Of a stretch of DNA of 64,000 nucleotides, positions 32,801-43,000 are shown one piece after another (the first letter of the stretch is position 1; each line of letters begins with the position of its first letter). The notes below the pieces were generated by a model, which saw nothing but the letters and a program-made list of their open reading frames with translations, made no database searches and was not told the origin of the DNA. A program made the position numbers and the translations under genes. Source of the stretch: Symbiodinium kawagutii (lineage: Eukaryota > Sar > Dinophyceae > Suessiales > Symbiodiniaceae); NCBI GenBank assembly GCA_009767595.1, contig VSDK01010166.1:66819-130818 (forward strand), in the 5' to 3' direction.

Positions 32801-34781
32801 CCGCTACCCAGGTGGCGGTGCACTGCCGGGGCGGCATCGGACGCGCAGGTGGGATGACGCGAAGGTTTGGTGGTGGACGATTTCTTGGCTTTGAATGGCT
32901 GGGTGTTGATCAGTTCATCACCTATAGGTGGAAATTCAAACCCAGGTATAGCGATTCAAACCCTATGTTGATCAGTTAATCGGTTTGAATCGCTGCGTGT
33001 TGAATAGGGTTGTTGAAACCGCCTAGTATAGCACATGCTCAGTTAAACTATTCCAACAACCAGGGATTAAACTAGTAGTCTCAGTAAGCATAGCCAGCCT
33101 CCACCTGCAAATACATGTCCATCCTCTAATTGTCAGTAACAGTTGATAATGCTTTAGAATGGTGAATACTCTAGAAAATAATGATGGTCGATGAACATGA
33201 TGTTAATATGCAAGTTGTCCAATGAGGTGGTTTCTTGGATAGGGGTACCCCCAAATCATCCACTATTAGTCATGTGTAGTAATCAAGCATTTTGCGGCTT
33301 CCCTATTTTAAGAAACCCCCATATCACCTTTTTCTACCCCCTTTTGTTACGACAGGTACCTGAATGATGGTGGGTTTCTCTAAATAGGGAGATTCATATG
33401 ATCATAAAACCCTAAGTTGGTCTCAATTCAACCCGCTAATTAATGGTTCAAAATCATCAGTGGATACCATGCGAATACGGGGAGAAGATCGTCAGACCAC
33501 GCTCAGAGGAACCGTGTCTTGCCGCTTGCTGGTGGAATTGGGCGTGTGTTCGCCGGAGAAAGCTTTGCTGCAACCTGGCAGTGATGTCGTTCCGGCAGTC
33601 ACAGTCCCCCGGTGGGCCATACCCCACCAGTAGCCACGGTTGATTACCATATCGCTGTGAATGGTTGGCAGCATGGCTCTGAACATGTTGTAAGAATGAT
33701 ATGAATGGTTATTAATGGTTATTAAGAGGTGGCAGTGATTCTCATTTATTGTAGTGAAGGCTGTTTATCGTTGATAATAGTTTTTTTAAAAACAATGATT
33801 TTCAAGTGTAAGACCCATATTCATATATGTCAGTAAACAACCAACCATGCTATCATAGCTGGCAACTTCCTTTTTTACACTATAGGGTAGGGTGGTCTAT
33901 TTTTGCACTAGAGGTAGCGTCGACATTTCTCAGTGGCATTTCCCCAATAGCGCCTTCCCGCTGGTCTCTCAACCATGAACTCGACCATGTTTTATCAATC
34001 CACTAAGCGGCATTGTCACCAGTTGAAATGCCAATGATTAACTTGGAAGTCAGGTCACCATATGCTATGGGGCGCTATGGGGCTTGCGTTGAAACCTTTT
34101 GGTTGCAGCTAGAAATTCTACAATTTCCCTGGGCAAGCGCTGCTCCTGCAACCATCCAGTGCTGTGAACGAAGTAAGTTGAGGGTGTAATTTTTTGCCAC
34201 CAATAACAATAGTCTATAGTTCCTATTGATCATGATTGTTCATTGGTCGCACTCTTTTGCCCACATGATAGGAAAGAACCAGAGTTCATAGTCTATAACC
34301 ATGTGCCCCTCTTGTTCATGATTGTTTGAAATTAGTTGCCATGAACGACCGCCAGACCTACTTATGTTGCTCACGGTCTCCCATTGTATACGCTTTAAGA
34401 AACATGTATTAGCCATCCACTCTCATTTGCCACTATCGAAAGGCACCGTTAGCATCAACATTGAAACCATCATGAATCAAACATATGAACCATGTTGAGC
34501 ATAGGTTAGGTGTATGTTAGGTCCTTGTAGTGAAAATAAATGGGATTTGAGAAAAAAATCATATAACCAACCACAGCCTTCACATGCCTTCAGCATAACT
34601 CCTTCAGAAGGCGATGGAGAGATGAGATGAACCAACACATCCAACCACACCATCCTGATGAAACCAACCTGGTAGCAGGATCCACCAACCAGGTTACGAC
34701 CGACCATCACAACTGCATCACTCATGGAAGCCCAGGATGGTTCGCGAGACGCGGCCGGGAGCAGTGGAAACCTGGGAGCAG
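23996..34781 (+). CDS. Gene C: dual-specificity phosphatase with plastid-type presequence
   Basis: Exons: 23996-24095, 24338-24392, about 25497-25538, 26020-26143, 28578-28642, 31862-31940, 32812-32848, 33509-33569, 34736-34781 or longer. All joins can be placed in phase. The protein shows CPGKRERDLGTDLD and WGAEAVVTLV, then GMEWFHCPIPD with the general-acid Asp, then the CX5R loop HCRGGIGRAG, then RLLVELG and VRETRPGAVETWEQ. This order matches CDKN3-like dual-specificity phosphatases, best known to me from bacteria. It should hydrolyse phosphotyrosine/serine/threonine or a related phosphoester. About ten residues seem missing between exons 4 and 5, so one exon may be unfound. If unspliced after WEQ the frame stops at about 34832. 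The N-terminus suggests plastid import. Confidence 0.72.
24252..24261. other. Assembly gap (10 N)
   Basis: Ten N bases flanked by similar CTGAACC(A/G) sequence on both sides, which suggests a repeat or low-confidence join. Confidence 0.98.
24338..24392 (+). CDS. Gene C exon 2: transit-peptide-like
   Basis: Acceptor GCCTGCAG. Encodes SRLSRSRSSVSVAASRR, a Ser/Arg/Ala-rich segment without acidic residues, as in plastid transit peptides. The GC donor is one of several possible. The assembly gap lies in the intron before it. Confidence 0.5.
24585..24684. mobile_element. MITE family A copy
   Basis: CTGGTTTCTCAAGCGATAGG to TTGAGAAGCCACCAT; inverted ends TGGTTTCT/AGAAGCCA. Confidence 0.6.
24951..25053. 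mobile_element. MITE family B copy
   Basis: TTGGTTGGTGGTGTCAAATA to GGTTGAACCATCGACCAG with the shared interior CCCCTAGTAATTATTA. Confidence 0.65.
25497..25605 (+). CDS. Gene C exon 3 region
   Basis: The frame is open throughout: SAGAGGNAHLL, then RYVLKIPELKGAEIVPGIAQ. A canonical donor AAG/GTATGT at 25539 would end the exon after HLL; later GC donors would keep the second part. Either choice joins exon 4 in phase, so the boundary is undecided. Confidence 0.45.
25656..25893. repeat. ATC microsatellite
   Basis: Long CAT/ATC repeat with a short CAC run; poly-I, -S, -D and -M frames here are artefacts. Confidence 0.95.
26020..26143 (+). CDS. Gene C exon 4: phosphatase N-terminal motif
   Basis: Acceptor CATGGCCAG. 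Encodes CPCPGKRERDLGTDLDQLKT and WGAEAVVTLVQ, matching the CPGK...RDLxxDLxxxxxWGAxxVVTL signature of CDKN3-like phosphatases. Donor GCG/GTGAGG (or GC three bases earlier). Strongly GC-rich against its surroundings. Confidence 0.75.
26324..26409. mobile_element. MITE family A copy
   Basis: TGGTTTTTTCTCC...GGGGTACCCCCC to GGGGGATCCCTTTTTTGAGA. Confidence 0.5.
26838..26882. repeat. CAA microsatellite
   Basis: About 15 CAA units. Confidence 0.95.
27201..27357 (+). CDS. Exon-like island inside gene C, unknown
   Basis: The acceptor TTGTCAACGCAG is followed by a GC-rich island whose frame reads FLDKVHRICARVVKHASGCQ, RCCPSAW and RMLDVAEPGRRLPWEVT before TAG. A second frame is also open for about 30 codons. 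It does not fit between gene C exons 4 and 5 as a phosphatase segment. It could be an alternative exon, a nested gene or a relic. Confidence 0.35.
27494..27611. mobile_element. MITE family C copy
   Basis: GGCTATGGGTCAAGCAGTGA to GGGTTTTGACCTACAG; inverted TGGGTCAA/TTGACC. Confidence 0.6.
28578..28642 (+). CDS. Gene C exon 5: general-acid segment
   Basis: Acceptor TACTACTCAG. Encodes DMPRQVRQRGMEWFHCPIPD and W; PIPD carries the expected general-acid Asp. GA donor at 28643. Other frames across 28384-28713 are longer but do not match the family. Confidence 0.7.
28995..29121. mobile_element. MITE family C copy
   Basis: GGGACTGTGGGTCAAGCAGT to GGTGAACTGACCCACAGCC; the clearest pair of inverted ends in the family. 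A lone left end also occurs at about 28750. Confidence 0.75.
29316..29501 (+). CDS. Exon-like island inside gene C, unknown
   Basis: The frame reads RYGNDLGFRVEPRAWGVRF, KPNQLWEFWIKALHNCFGG and HAGWPCFVYLHPV, aromatic-rich and protein-like, after TGTGCTGCAG. Gene C exons 5 and 6 join without it, so it is an alternative exon, a nested gene or a relic. Confidence 0.35.
29626..29750. mobile_element. MITE family C copy, inverted
   Basis: TGGCTGTGGGTCAGTTCACC to TGCTTGACCCAACTCGCCAT; opposite orientation to the copy at 28995, about 500 bp away. Confidence 0.7.
30076..31403. mobile_element. Foldback transposon with perfect 8-bp target duplication
   Basis: The ends TGACAAATTGCACGGGTGTT (30076) and its inverse (to 31403) are flanked on both sides by GCCGGTTG (30068-30075 and 31404-31411). 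The two arms are near-complete inverted copies meeting at about 30930. They are built from AAATACAACCTGATTT units and a central palindrome around GGGGGACCTCA. The left arm is longer because of extra local palindromes. The matching ORFs ending IxQILNKT on opposite strands are just the two arms read outward. No transposase is encoded. An 8-bp duplication fits hAT, P or Merlin-type transposition. Confidence 0.88.
31862..31940 (+). CDS. Gene C exon 6
   Basis: Acceptor TGCCATCCCAG, donor AAG/GTGCC. Encodes AAEPSGAWVQVGYGAKVREL and LKRGGK, the helix before the active-site strand. Joins exon 7 as RGGK/VAVHC. Confidence 0.75.
32812..32848 (+). CDS. Gene C exon 7: CX5R active site
   Basis: A 37-bp exon between CGCTACCCAG and GCAG/GTGGGA. 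Encodes VAVHCRGGIGRA, the catalytic Cys and the phosphate-binding Arg of the HCX5R signature. Confidence 0.82.
33226..33322. mobile_element. MITE family A copy
   Basis: GGTGGTTTCTTGGATAGGGG ... to TTTAAGAAACCCCC. Confidence 0.75.
33509..33569 (+). CDS. Gene C exon 8
   Basis: Acceptor CGCTCAGAG; two bases complete GGA, giving RAG/TVSCRLLVELGVCSPEKAL, the helix after the active site. GC donor at 33570. Confidence 0.78.
34736..34781 (+). CDS. Gene C exon 9
   Basis: Acceptor GAAGCCCAG. Encodes MVRETRPGAVETWEQ, the conserved VRxxRPGAxETxEQ block. It may be spliced at the GC after WEQ, or read on to a TGA at about 34832 (C-terminal extension ARPCHGLRFV and on). Confidence 0.75.
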
Positions 34782-34832
34782 GCTCGGCCATGCCATGGCC
34801 TAAGGTTTGTTAGGAGATGTTGGGAGACCGGA

Positions 34833-36090
34833 AAGATGGCATGAATCAGTATGTAACTTCACATGTTGGGATTTCACCCAGTTGGTTCAATCATGTATGA
34901 AACCATGCGAAATCATGTCTTCGACTAGGATTATATTTTACTAAAAGCTGGTGATGAATTTTTTTGATATCATTTGGAGGATCCGCGCGCGGGGGAGCTA
35001 CTAGTTGGGAAACGAACCCGGCATGCCAAAATCCACCATTCATCAGTACAGTTCAATGGTTTGGGATTGCCATGTGCCATGGCTATGTTACCAGGACGTA
35101 TTTAGATAAGCTGATATGTAAGTGTGGTAGCAAGTTAATTTCAGATCGATATAACTAGCCATCTCTATGTGACTCCGGTTGCAAACAGAGTACTGGGATT
35201 GGGAAAGACTAGGTTGATTTAGTCCGGTGGAACCTCTGAAATATGAGATTGGGATGTCACGAATGATGGCAAGGCCAATGAAAACCAGGGAACCACAAAA
35301 CGGGCTCATCACTGCGCCAGGAGAACCACGTGATGTCCTTGCGCGCGATCGAAGACTAGGTGATCTCAAATCAACGTGCGGAGAAGAGGAACAAAAGTTT
35401 TCGCAGCCAGTACGACGGATGATGAAACCAATCACACGGTTTTTCTTGAGGATCAAAGGCATGCACTTACAGACGCATGCGTATGATATGTTACAATCTT
35501 GGAATTTGAATGTACACATCTATATACATTTAATTACCTCCCAGAAGTACAACATAATCATTGCAAAATAGCATAATTATATATATATATATATTCATAT
35601 GTGCATACATACTTCTGTGTAGGTTGGCTTTTTTGAGTCGAAAGCGTTGCACTATCATAGCCATGGAGGGAGACATATCATATTTGCACCGCTGCTGTCA
35701 AGCCTCCAAAGAATCGTCTCATCCTACATGCTTGGCCCATTTGGCATGGCCATGGGTCGGCCTAAAGAAATGGTTGGTAATTGACATCCTGCTCGTGTTC
35801 CCATTTTTCCGTGGTCATTTCTACCCAATTTGAAGAGTTTTGTTCGGCTAGTTGCCAAGCCTTTTGCGTGGTTGTGGCTTTGATCGCGGTGATCCTGTCA
35901 ACCTCAAGTTGTGCTCTCCAAAGCTCATTGCCCAAGCTTGGTGAACACGGTGACATGCCTTCTTCCACTTATTTAGTAAGCAAGCCCGACGGATCTAACA
36001 TCGTATCAGGTTCTATCCACCGGAGGTGGTTCAATGTGGTTGGTTCAGTTGCCCTATAGTTACAACACCGACTCTGCCTGCGCACTCAGG
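34833..36090. other. Spacer with ambiguous small ORFs
   Basis: No clear gene. 35762-35968 is open on both strands: minus gives a hydrophilic helix (LWRAQLEVDRITAIKATTTQ), plus a hydrophobic one (CQAFCVVVALIAVILST). Only one can be real and I cannot choose. A short AT microsatellite lies at about 35578-35594. Confidence 0.35.
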
Positions 36091-37371
36091 TCTTGCATCC
36101 GCGGGGGGCTCAGATGTCTCCATTGATCAGTTTGAACATCCCCTAACTAGTTTGCTGTTTGCTTCAAATAGGGGTACCTCCAAATCATCCAAGATCAATC
36201 ATATTTAGTGAGAACCAGTCAAATTCTGGGGATTTCCAATTTGAAGAAACCGCCATGCAGATCAAATAACTAACATTAACATTAGTCAACGAATACTTAA
36301 GTAACAAATCATATACAGACTCATTTAGATTAAGTAACATTTGGCAAGCAGACAAATGTCGTTCAAGGTAGGGAAAATGATGGAAGATGTGACAATGATG
36401 GAACATGTCATTCAGGCACCAGGGAACGACATCGGGCTCTGACCAGGCAGAGGGAATTGGAGCTACCAGGAGTGGTGTAAACCAAATGGTAGCTGATCAC
36501 CGGCAGTAAATACTGCTCAATTGCTATTGGTTGTATAGCTTTTTCATAGTTGCTTGCTAGTTCACTACCACATCAACTGATGCTAGTCCTTCGGTGGTTT
36601 CATAACCCCCAAAGTTATGGTTGGCCTATGACTAAGCACCATGAGTTGATGGCTGGGTCAGGGGCCCACCGTTGTGCTCCAGGGAAGCCCTTGGGCCCCC
36701 GAGGTCCCCAGCGATGCTTTGCTGAGCACCTTGCGGTCCTTGGACTATGTGCCGTGGTCGCAGCTATGGGTGAACCCATGGTTGGTCACCATGGGTTGAA
36801 CATGGTCGGCAAATGGATAAGAATGATGGATTGATTGGTTGGTTGATTGATTGATTGACTGACTGATTGACTGGTTGATTCATTGACTGATTGACTGATT
36901 GATTCATTGATTGATTGACTGATTGACTGATTGATGGATTGGTTGATTGATAAGTAATGGCTAACTATATATGGTTAGATAATGGGAAAGAACGATTGGT
37001 GAATTGCCTTCTAATTCAAGACAAGCTGGTAGCAATGATTGGTTGGCAAAATTGGCTATGTCATTTCCTGGGAATATATATAATGCCGGCCAGGGTTGAT
37101 ATCGGTTGACAAATGTTGAGCAATTCTTGGCAATGATAATGTTCTAATGAGTGGCAGTGCCTGGTGGATGTTGGTGGCCAAATCGCATGGTAATGGCTCG
37201 GTCATGCCTAGTGATGGCTGGAAAAAATATTGACTGCATCCACTAAAATGAAGGGTTATATCCAGGCATTCCACAACCCAATGAAATCAATTCAATAAAA
37301 CCAGCAAAAAGAGACCTGGCCCCATGCAGTCCGGCATAGCTATGGCCATTTCAGCAGCCACCAAGGAGGGG
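36091..37371 (+). CDS. Candidate 5' exons of gene D
   Basis: Three exon-like islands: about 36091-36145 (LASAGGSDVSIDQFEHPLT after acceptor GCACTCAG), 36662-36769 (GPTVVLQGSPWAPEVPSDAL, LSTLRSLDYVPWSQLW; AG acceptor, GT donor, phase 0/0) and 37330-37371 (SGIAMAISAATKEG, phase 0/0). The last two join in phase. A further canonical island at about 37921-37961 (DARHLVAQLAAR, donor CCAG/GTGAGC) is out of phase with them, so an exon is missing or the frame differs. No domain recognised. Confidence 0.42.
36154..36256. mobile_element. MITE family A copy
   Basis: GCTGTTTGCTTCAAATAGGG ... CCAAATCATCCAAGATCAAT ... TGAAGAAACCGCCAT. Confidence 0.7.
36828..36955. repeat. TTGA/CTGA tetranucleotide microsatellite
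   Basis: Runs of GATTGATTGACTGACTGATT. Confidence 0.9.
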
Positions 37372-38045
37372 GTGTAGCTGTCACTGTCGCGGGATTTCTT
37401 TGGGAGGGGTTGTTGGGGATACCAAGGGTGGTTTTCATGAGCAATGACGATAGCGCTGATAGGGGATAGTGAAGACTCGGATCACAATCAGCGCAGACAC
37501 AGAAATCGCAAGCCTGGAATGGTTTTGATGGTATAAGTCCCATGGTTGGTCATGCCAAATCATGCCAACAACAGATCAAGCGAGTCGGAGCTTGGTTCAT
37601 TGCAGTCGGGTGTGTTTTGGTGACTGAAGTGCCCTCTATGTGCCAACCTGCATGTCCTGTCGTTTTGGACTAGTGCCTTATGGGAGTTTGTGGTCACCAA
37701 GAGGTGAACCATCCACTCGGATACCGGCTATTCCCACCTTGATGGCAACTGAGTCCAGAAAAAGCTATTCAAAATAGGAAGGTGCCATGAGTGCCATGCC
37801 AACTATTTCTACTTTTCAACATTCAAAACCATCTATGATTAATCCAGGAACGAAACTGAATCACTGATTTTGCCTCGCTGAAACCAAGGGATTCTGCGGT
37901 TTTTTTGGGTTCCTCAAACCAGCTTGGATGCCCGGCACTTGGTGGCCCAGCTTGCTGCCAGGTGAGCTTTTCAGGCAAAGCTGAGGGTTGGAATCTCTGT
38001 AGGCTGGTTACCCCTGTGTAGAATGCCCTGCGATGGAGAATCACC

Positions 38046-38160
38046 ATATGGCGGTTGCTCAAGCCAAAGGGGTAACCCGAAATCATCCCATATGGATCAA
38101 TGATCATTGATAGCATTACGCCAACCATTTGGGGGTTCCCAATCTTGAGAAACCACTCCA
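38046..38160. mobile_element. MITE family A copy
   Basis: ATGGCGGTTGCTCAAGCCAA ... GGGGTTCCCAATCTTGAGAA then ACCACTCCAT. Confidence 0.65.
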
Positions 38161-38679
38161 TTGTATGACTAGTTGGTGGTCAATTGATGCTTGATTCAGC
38201 ATTGATGCTCACCTGGTAGTTGGAGAAGAACCGGAAATTTTGAAGGGAAACACTGGTTTCACTCCATCCATTTGTAGTGGGATGATTTCCAGCTAGCCAG
38301 GTATTTGCATCTACCAAGGGCTATTTCTTGCTTCAAAACTGATGCCAGTGTTAGGGTACACTGACAAAGGTCCAACAAGCATTACCCATGGTCATTGATA
38401 ATTGTTTATTTGCTGCTCGCCAACTGTGGAGCAAGCATCATTGATTACTGCCGGTTTATCATTGCCTCAATTCAACCACACATTCAGCGTGAACTCAGCA
38501 TCAAGGCATCATCAATGAACCCTTCCTTCAACATCAGGCGGTCCTCCATGAACCATTCATTCACCACCATCATTTTGCATACACCCTCGTAAACTAAGCT
38601 GGTCGCATGGAAAATCCACCCTTTCTATATAACCATTCAAAGCGCGTTTTACTGTCCAAAGAAGATTTTCAGCTTCCAT

Positions 38680-38765
38680 GGCTGGTGGTTGGGAGGGAGG
38701 TTTGGGCCCAAGGATATCCACTTGGCCCTTCAAAGGGGGGCTACCAGGAGTGGCCGAACCAACAA
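38680..38765. repeat. Dispersed repeat family D copy
   Basis: GGTGGTTGGGAGG...GGCCCTTCAAAGGGGGG...TACCAGGAGTGGCC. Other copies: about 12950-13040, about 39368-39425, about 50680-50770. Confidence 0.6.
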
Positions 38766-39805
38766 GGGATCGAGAGAACCAGAGGGTGCCATGTCCTGTC
38801 ACGATGTTTCACGGTCCTAGTGCCTTGGCAGAGGCCAGTTCGAAGAGGAGCCATTGCCGGGCAGGGAATCTGTTGAGGAGCCTTGGTTGATAGCGGTAAT
38901 GGTACCTAAAAATAGCGGTAGTGGTACCTAAAACCCAAGGATGCTTGATGTTAGTGATGGTTCGTTCCTAGTTTGTCAATAAATCGTTTGATAGATAGTG
39001 GCTATCAGTTGGTTATGACCCCATGCAAGTACCTGATTCCGAACATCCAGCGTTGGCAGTTGTTGCTTATCTCGACCAACAGCTGAGGCGTTTGCTGTTG
39101 ACTGTGGACATCCCTCTTCATGAACATGATACCTCCAGGCCATCAAGCCACCCGTTGACAGGAAGTTCTTTTGCATTCCTGGTGATCACCTACGCAACCA
39201 GAAGTTCTTCGGCAACAGCCTAGCGCGGTATTTTTCAGCAATCAGCCACAAGCAACCACCAGGTCGCCAGAGTGCGCAGTCAGATCCTGGTGGGATCAAG
39301 CTAGAGACTTGGTTTAGTTAAGATGCTTGTGGCTGCTACGCTTGAAGTGCACCATTGACAATTTGGCCTGGCTGGTGGTTGGGAGGGCCTCCCTGTAGCC
39401 CTTTTGAAAGGGAGTTTCCTCTAGCCAAATTGTCGTTGGTGTAGCTAAATGTAGCTAATGAAACCGGTAATCTATTCTACTTCAAGCTTAGTTTCTCACA
39501 GGGTTTGACTGTTTTTTCCTGACTTCAAGGTTAGTTTGCCGATTCAGCATGCAAACTAATCTGGAAATGACTTGGGTTCAACATTGATCATGTTATGATT
39601 TCCCCACCGATCTTCATCTTTAAGGGCAGTGTAGTGATTTCATGCAGCCCCGGCAACAGCGGCTGCATAGCCACGTGGAAGTTGCGGCTGTGCCGCTGAT
39701 GGCTCACCTCGATTGGCAAGCAACCAGTGGCACAGACCCAGTGGCACAGACCCAACTCAGCAGTGCTAACCGTAGCAGCCAAGAGCACTTGCAACCAGCA
39801 CCAAA

Positions 39806-39917
39806 TGGTGGTTTCTCACGTCACAGGGGTACCACGTACCACCCAATCATCTAATGTTAATAATTTGTGTAATTAACTGACCATTTTTGGGGCTCCCATC
39901 TTTTGAGAAACCCCTCA
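39806..39917. mobile_element. MITE family A copy
   Basis: GGTGGTTTCTCACGTCACAG ... to TTTTGAGAAACCCC; ends 28 bp before a gene D exon. Confidence 0.7.
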
Positions 39918-39945
39918 AAATAGAATGAGTACCAGCACTGTGCAG

Positions 39946-40094
39946 GCTGATCCTTTCAATCAGAGTCCCCTGCATCCGTACGGCAGGTCCAAGTTTGCGG
40001 CTTTCCTTTGGGCCGACAGCCACCGTGTACCCACACATGATCCCACAACACCCAGTTTTGAATGCATTTTGACACGCGAACAACGGCAACTGGG
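39946..40094 (+). CDS. Gene D exon
   Basis: Acceptor CACTGTGCAG, GT donor. 49 codons plus two bases: ADPFNQSPLHPYGRSKFAAF, LWADSHRVPTHDPTT, ILTREQRQL. The most clearly coding island of the region before the PX exons. Joins 40450 in phase. Confidence 0.62.
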
Positions 40095-43000
40095 GTAGCC
40101 ACATCCCCATCATCAGCTTGCAAAAAGAGATGACTTCTACCCCAAACTTTACAGCGAATTTTCAAAATTGTAACACCGGATCGGTGTAGTATGGCAGCGC
40201 GTTGCAGTTCTTGTGCATGCACTTGCCGCTTGGCAAACGGGGATCGGGTGTGTGCGTGTGTGATTCTTTCGGCCGGTATTATTCAATGTATGATTTGCCA
40301 GTGACTTTTCATAAGCACCTAGCGGTGCGAATGTGTATTTCGATATGAGCTACGAAGCTTGAAGAACCAATCAAGCAAGCCTCATGTTATGACCTTCCAG
40401 CTGGCTGGACTGTGAGGACTCGTGCTCAGAATGTTGGGGTTTCAACCAGCCACTTGGGGTGCTTGGGGAATCATGGGTCGTCGTTGCCTACTGAGCCACC
40501 AGGAATTGAAGACCTGATGACGTCGCCAGAGGCGAGCTGGGAAGAGCACAGGCTGATGGTACCAGGGTGATAGCTCTGGTAGCCGAGAGGTGGGTGCTAT
40601 TTTTTAGATGCTACGCAGGGGGTGCCAGCATGAGTACTACCTGACATTTCCTAGGATTTGTGACCAAACCGTGACTTGTATTATTTCTCACCGTACGAGG
40701 TACACCCTATAACATTACCCAAGATTTCCAACCACGGCAGTGATATGTGATATGTGGCTCCGAACATGCAATGACCATAGTTACCTTGCTCACTACTATG
40801 ACAGTGATAGATTTACTGTATCATCGTTCAGGTGGATATGACCAGCTTAAGCGTTGAGATCATCCCCCGGAAGGGTTGGCACGGTGGCACGGCAGGTGAT
40901 CCGACTGTTGGACTTTCGCATGTTCAGAACCGACACCTTGGCGCGACACCCAGCCCTGGTGGATGTCCTGGCCATGCCATGGGGGTAACCTGTGATTTAC
41001 AATGGCTCAATGCATTTCATTAGTCGTGAATTGATGGCCAATATATATGCTAATATGAATGTGTCATTAGTTGTTAGTTGATGGTTGATAGCTACTCATG
41101 ATGGATCATGGTAGATCAACGGTTGGTTAAGGGGTAGTTTGCAGTGCAGTTGACTGGTTTGTCCAGTTGATCGGTTAATGGCTGCTGTTCTAATATGAAG
41201 CCAATTGGGTGGTCAAATATGGTAACCTGTTGATCTATGAGCCGAATGGCCCAACTGACTCGTCAGAGTGATGCCCTTTACCCATCGTGGCTACCTCGGA
41301 TGAACCCATTGACAAGCCCGGCTCATCAACACTCAACCTGGAGATCCAGCTCTTCATAAACCAACCCAGCTGGTGATTTTCCACTTCTTTCGGTGGCACA
41401 AGCATCGCCCAGGTTTGGTACAGTATGCAACTCAGCAATGGCCATGAGTGCTGGGGCGTCACTCGGCGCTATAGCGAGTTTCTGAGGCGCGGCAAGGGTG
41501 GCTGTGAACAGAGCGTCCTGGGAGATGATTCGGGACATGTTGTGATTGAAGCAAGTGCAGCCAAGTCGTGAAGTTGTTTGATGATGTTGGATGTTTGTTG
41601 CTTCGCGGTGCGAGGTGTGATTTTCTTCAGCGTCCATGTATCAATTTCCCATTCATCAATACTTCCTATTAGAATGCAGATGACAATGACATCCATCGCT
41701 CAACGGTGAGTTGCCACGTTCGTGGTCAACTTACGATCCACGTAATCCATTTCTGTAGGGTCAAGGCTACAGGGTTGCGAAATTTTTGCAATGCATCAGT
41801 TTCAGGGATACTATGAAAATCATTGCTATGAAATTAGATCAATTAATCTTGGGGTTCCACTCATCGATCAGTTACCAGTTTGGGGTTCCACTCGTCCATC
41901 ATCATCGCGGGCTGTTGTAGGCCCCAGCGCGCTGGCCAGGTGTCACGTGAAGCTGCTTGAGCTTTTCCAACAAGAGCAACTTCCAAAACTTCCTCCGAAG
42001 GAGCTGGCAATTGGGGATCCGTGGTGATCCGTGACCGGTGGCAGTTCATTCATCTTGATGAAGGGTATCAAGATGTATCAAGTTTCAACCCAATATTCAG
42101 CCCAATGAATGGCTAATATGTTCGTTGGAGGTCTTGGATCGTTTCCTTACTGTAGTCATTCCCGCTGTGAACAATTAATTGGTTGTGAATACTTTTGCCA
42201 GATACTCGAAGGCTTGCCTATTCTGCACAGGGAGGGGAAGCCTATGAAGTGGACGCTGTTGGGAAGGCGAAGACCATGTCCCGCATCGAAAAAGATGCGG
42301 ATGTTACTAGAGCACATAAACGTTATAGGACATTGTGAAAGCATATGAAAGCCAATTAGCGTCAGGGCGTCCCAAAGTTACCTATAATCCTATGTATAGA
42401 ATTGCCTTAGAAACAATTAGAAAAATATCATAGGGCCATGGAGGCTAAGTGCACGACTGTCGGGAAGATCCCTCGACAGCTCCGAAACTCATACTGCTTC
42501 CATAGCATCGAACTGCGATGCAAATGGTGGCATGATGCTGGGCATGGATACGAAGGAGTGGTGAGGATGGTTGAAACATGTTGAAAGCAGCCACGGGCCA
42601 TGATCATCATCAGATGCGTCATCAGTGGCACATGATTCACATGATGACTGGTGATGACGATGATGATGATGATGATGATGATGAGGAGGATGATGTTCAC
42701 CCACCTGCTGATAATTATGCTTTGAAGCGCTTGTCTCCGTGATCCATGGATCCACCACCGTGGTACCTGGTACACCGCAGGAGTCGCTCTTGCAGCGAGC
42801 CTTTGGCAGCAAAGGCACCCGGGACAACTGGATGGAAGAGCGCTTCGCCCAGCTTTTTGGCGCGGAGACCCAGGGGGGAGCCAGGGACTTGGCGGTGGCT
42901 GATGGCTGACGTTTGGTGCCACATGTTGCGGCAACAGATACGTCGACACGTAGCATTCATTGTTTGCTTGGTGGTTTGATTGACATTTTGATTATTTTCC

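Noticed and set aside
41326..41637. Minus-strand 103-codon ORF with a plausible helix
   Set aside because: Same bases encode the PX motif RRYSEF on the plus strand, in phase with neighbouring exons.
42741..42979. CRISPR-like or regulatory meaning of short repeats in the window
   Set aside because: No regularly spaced identical repeats with unique spacers; all arrays are microsatellites, minisatellites or palindromes, and the genome is eukaryotic.
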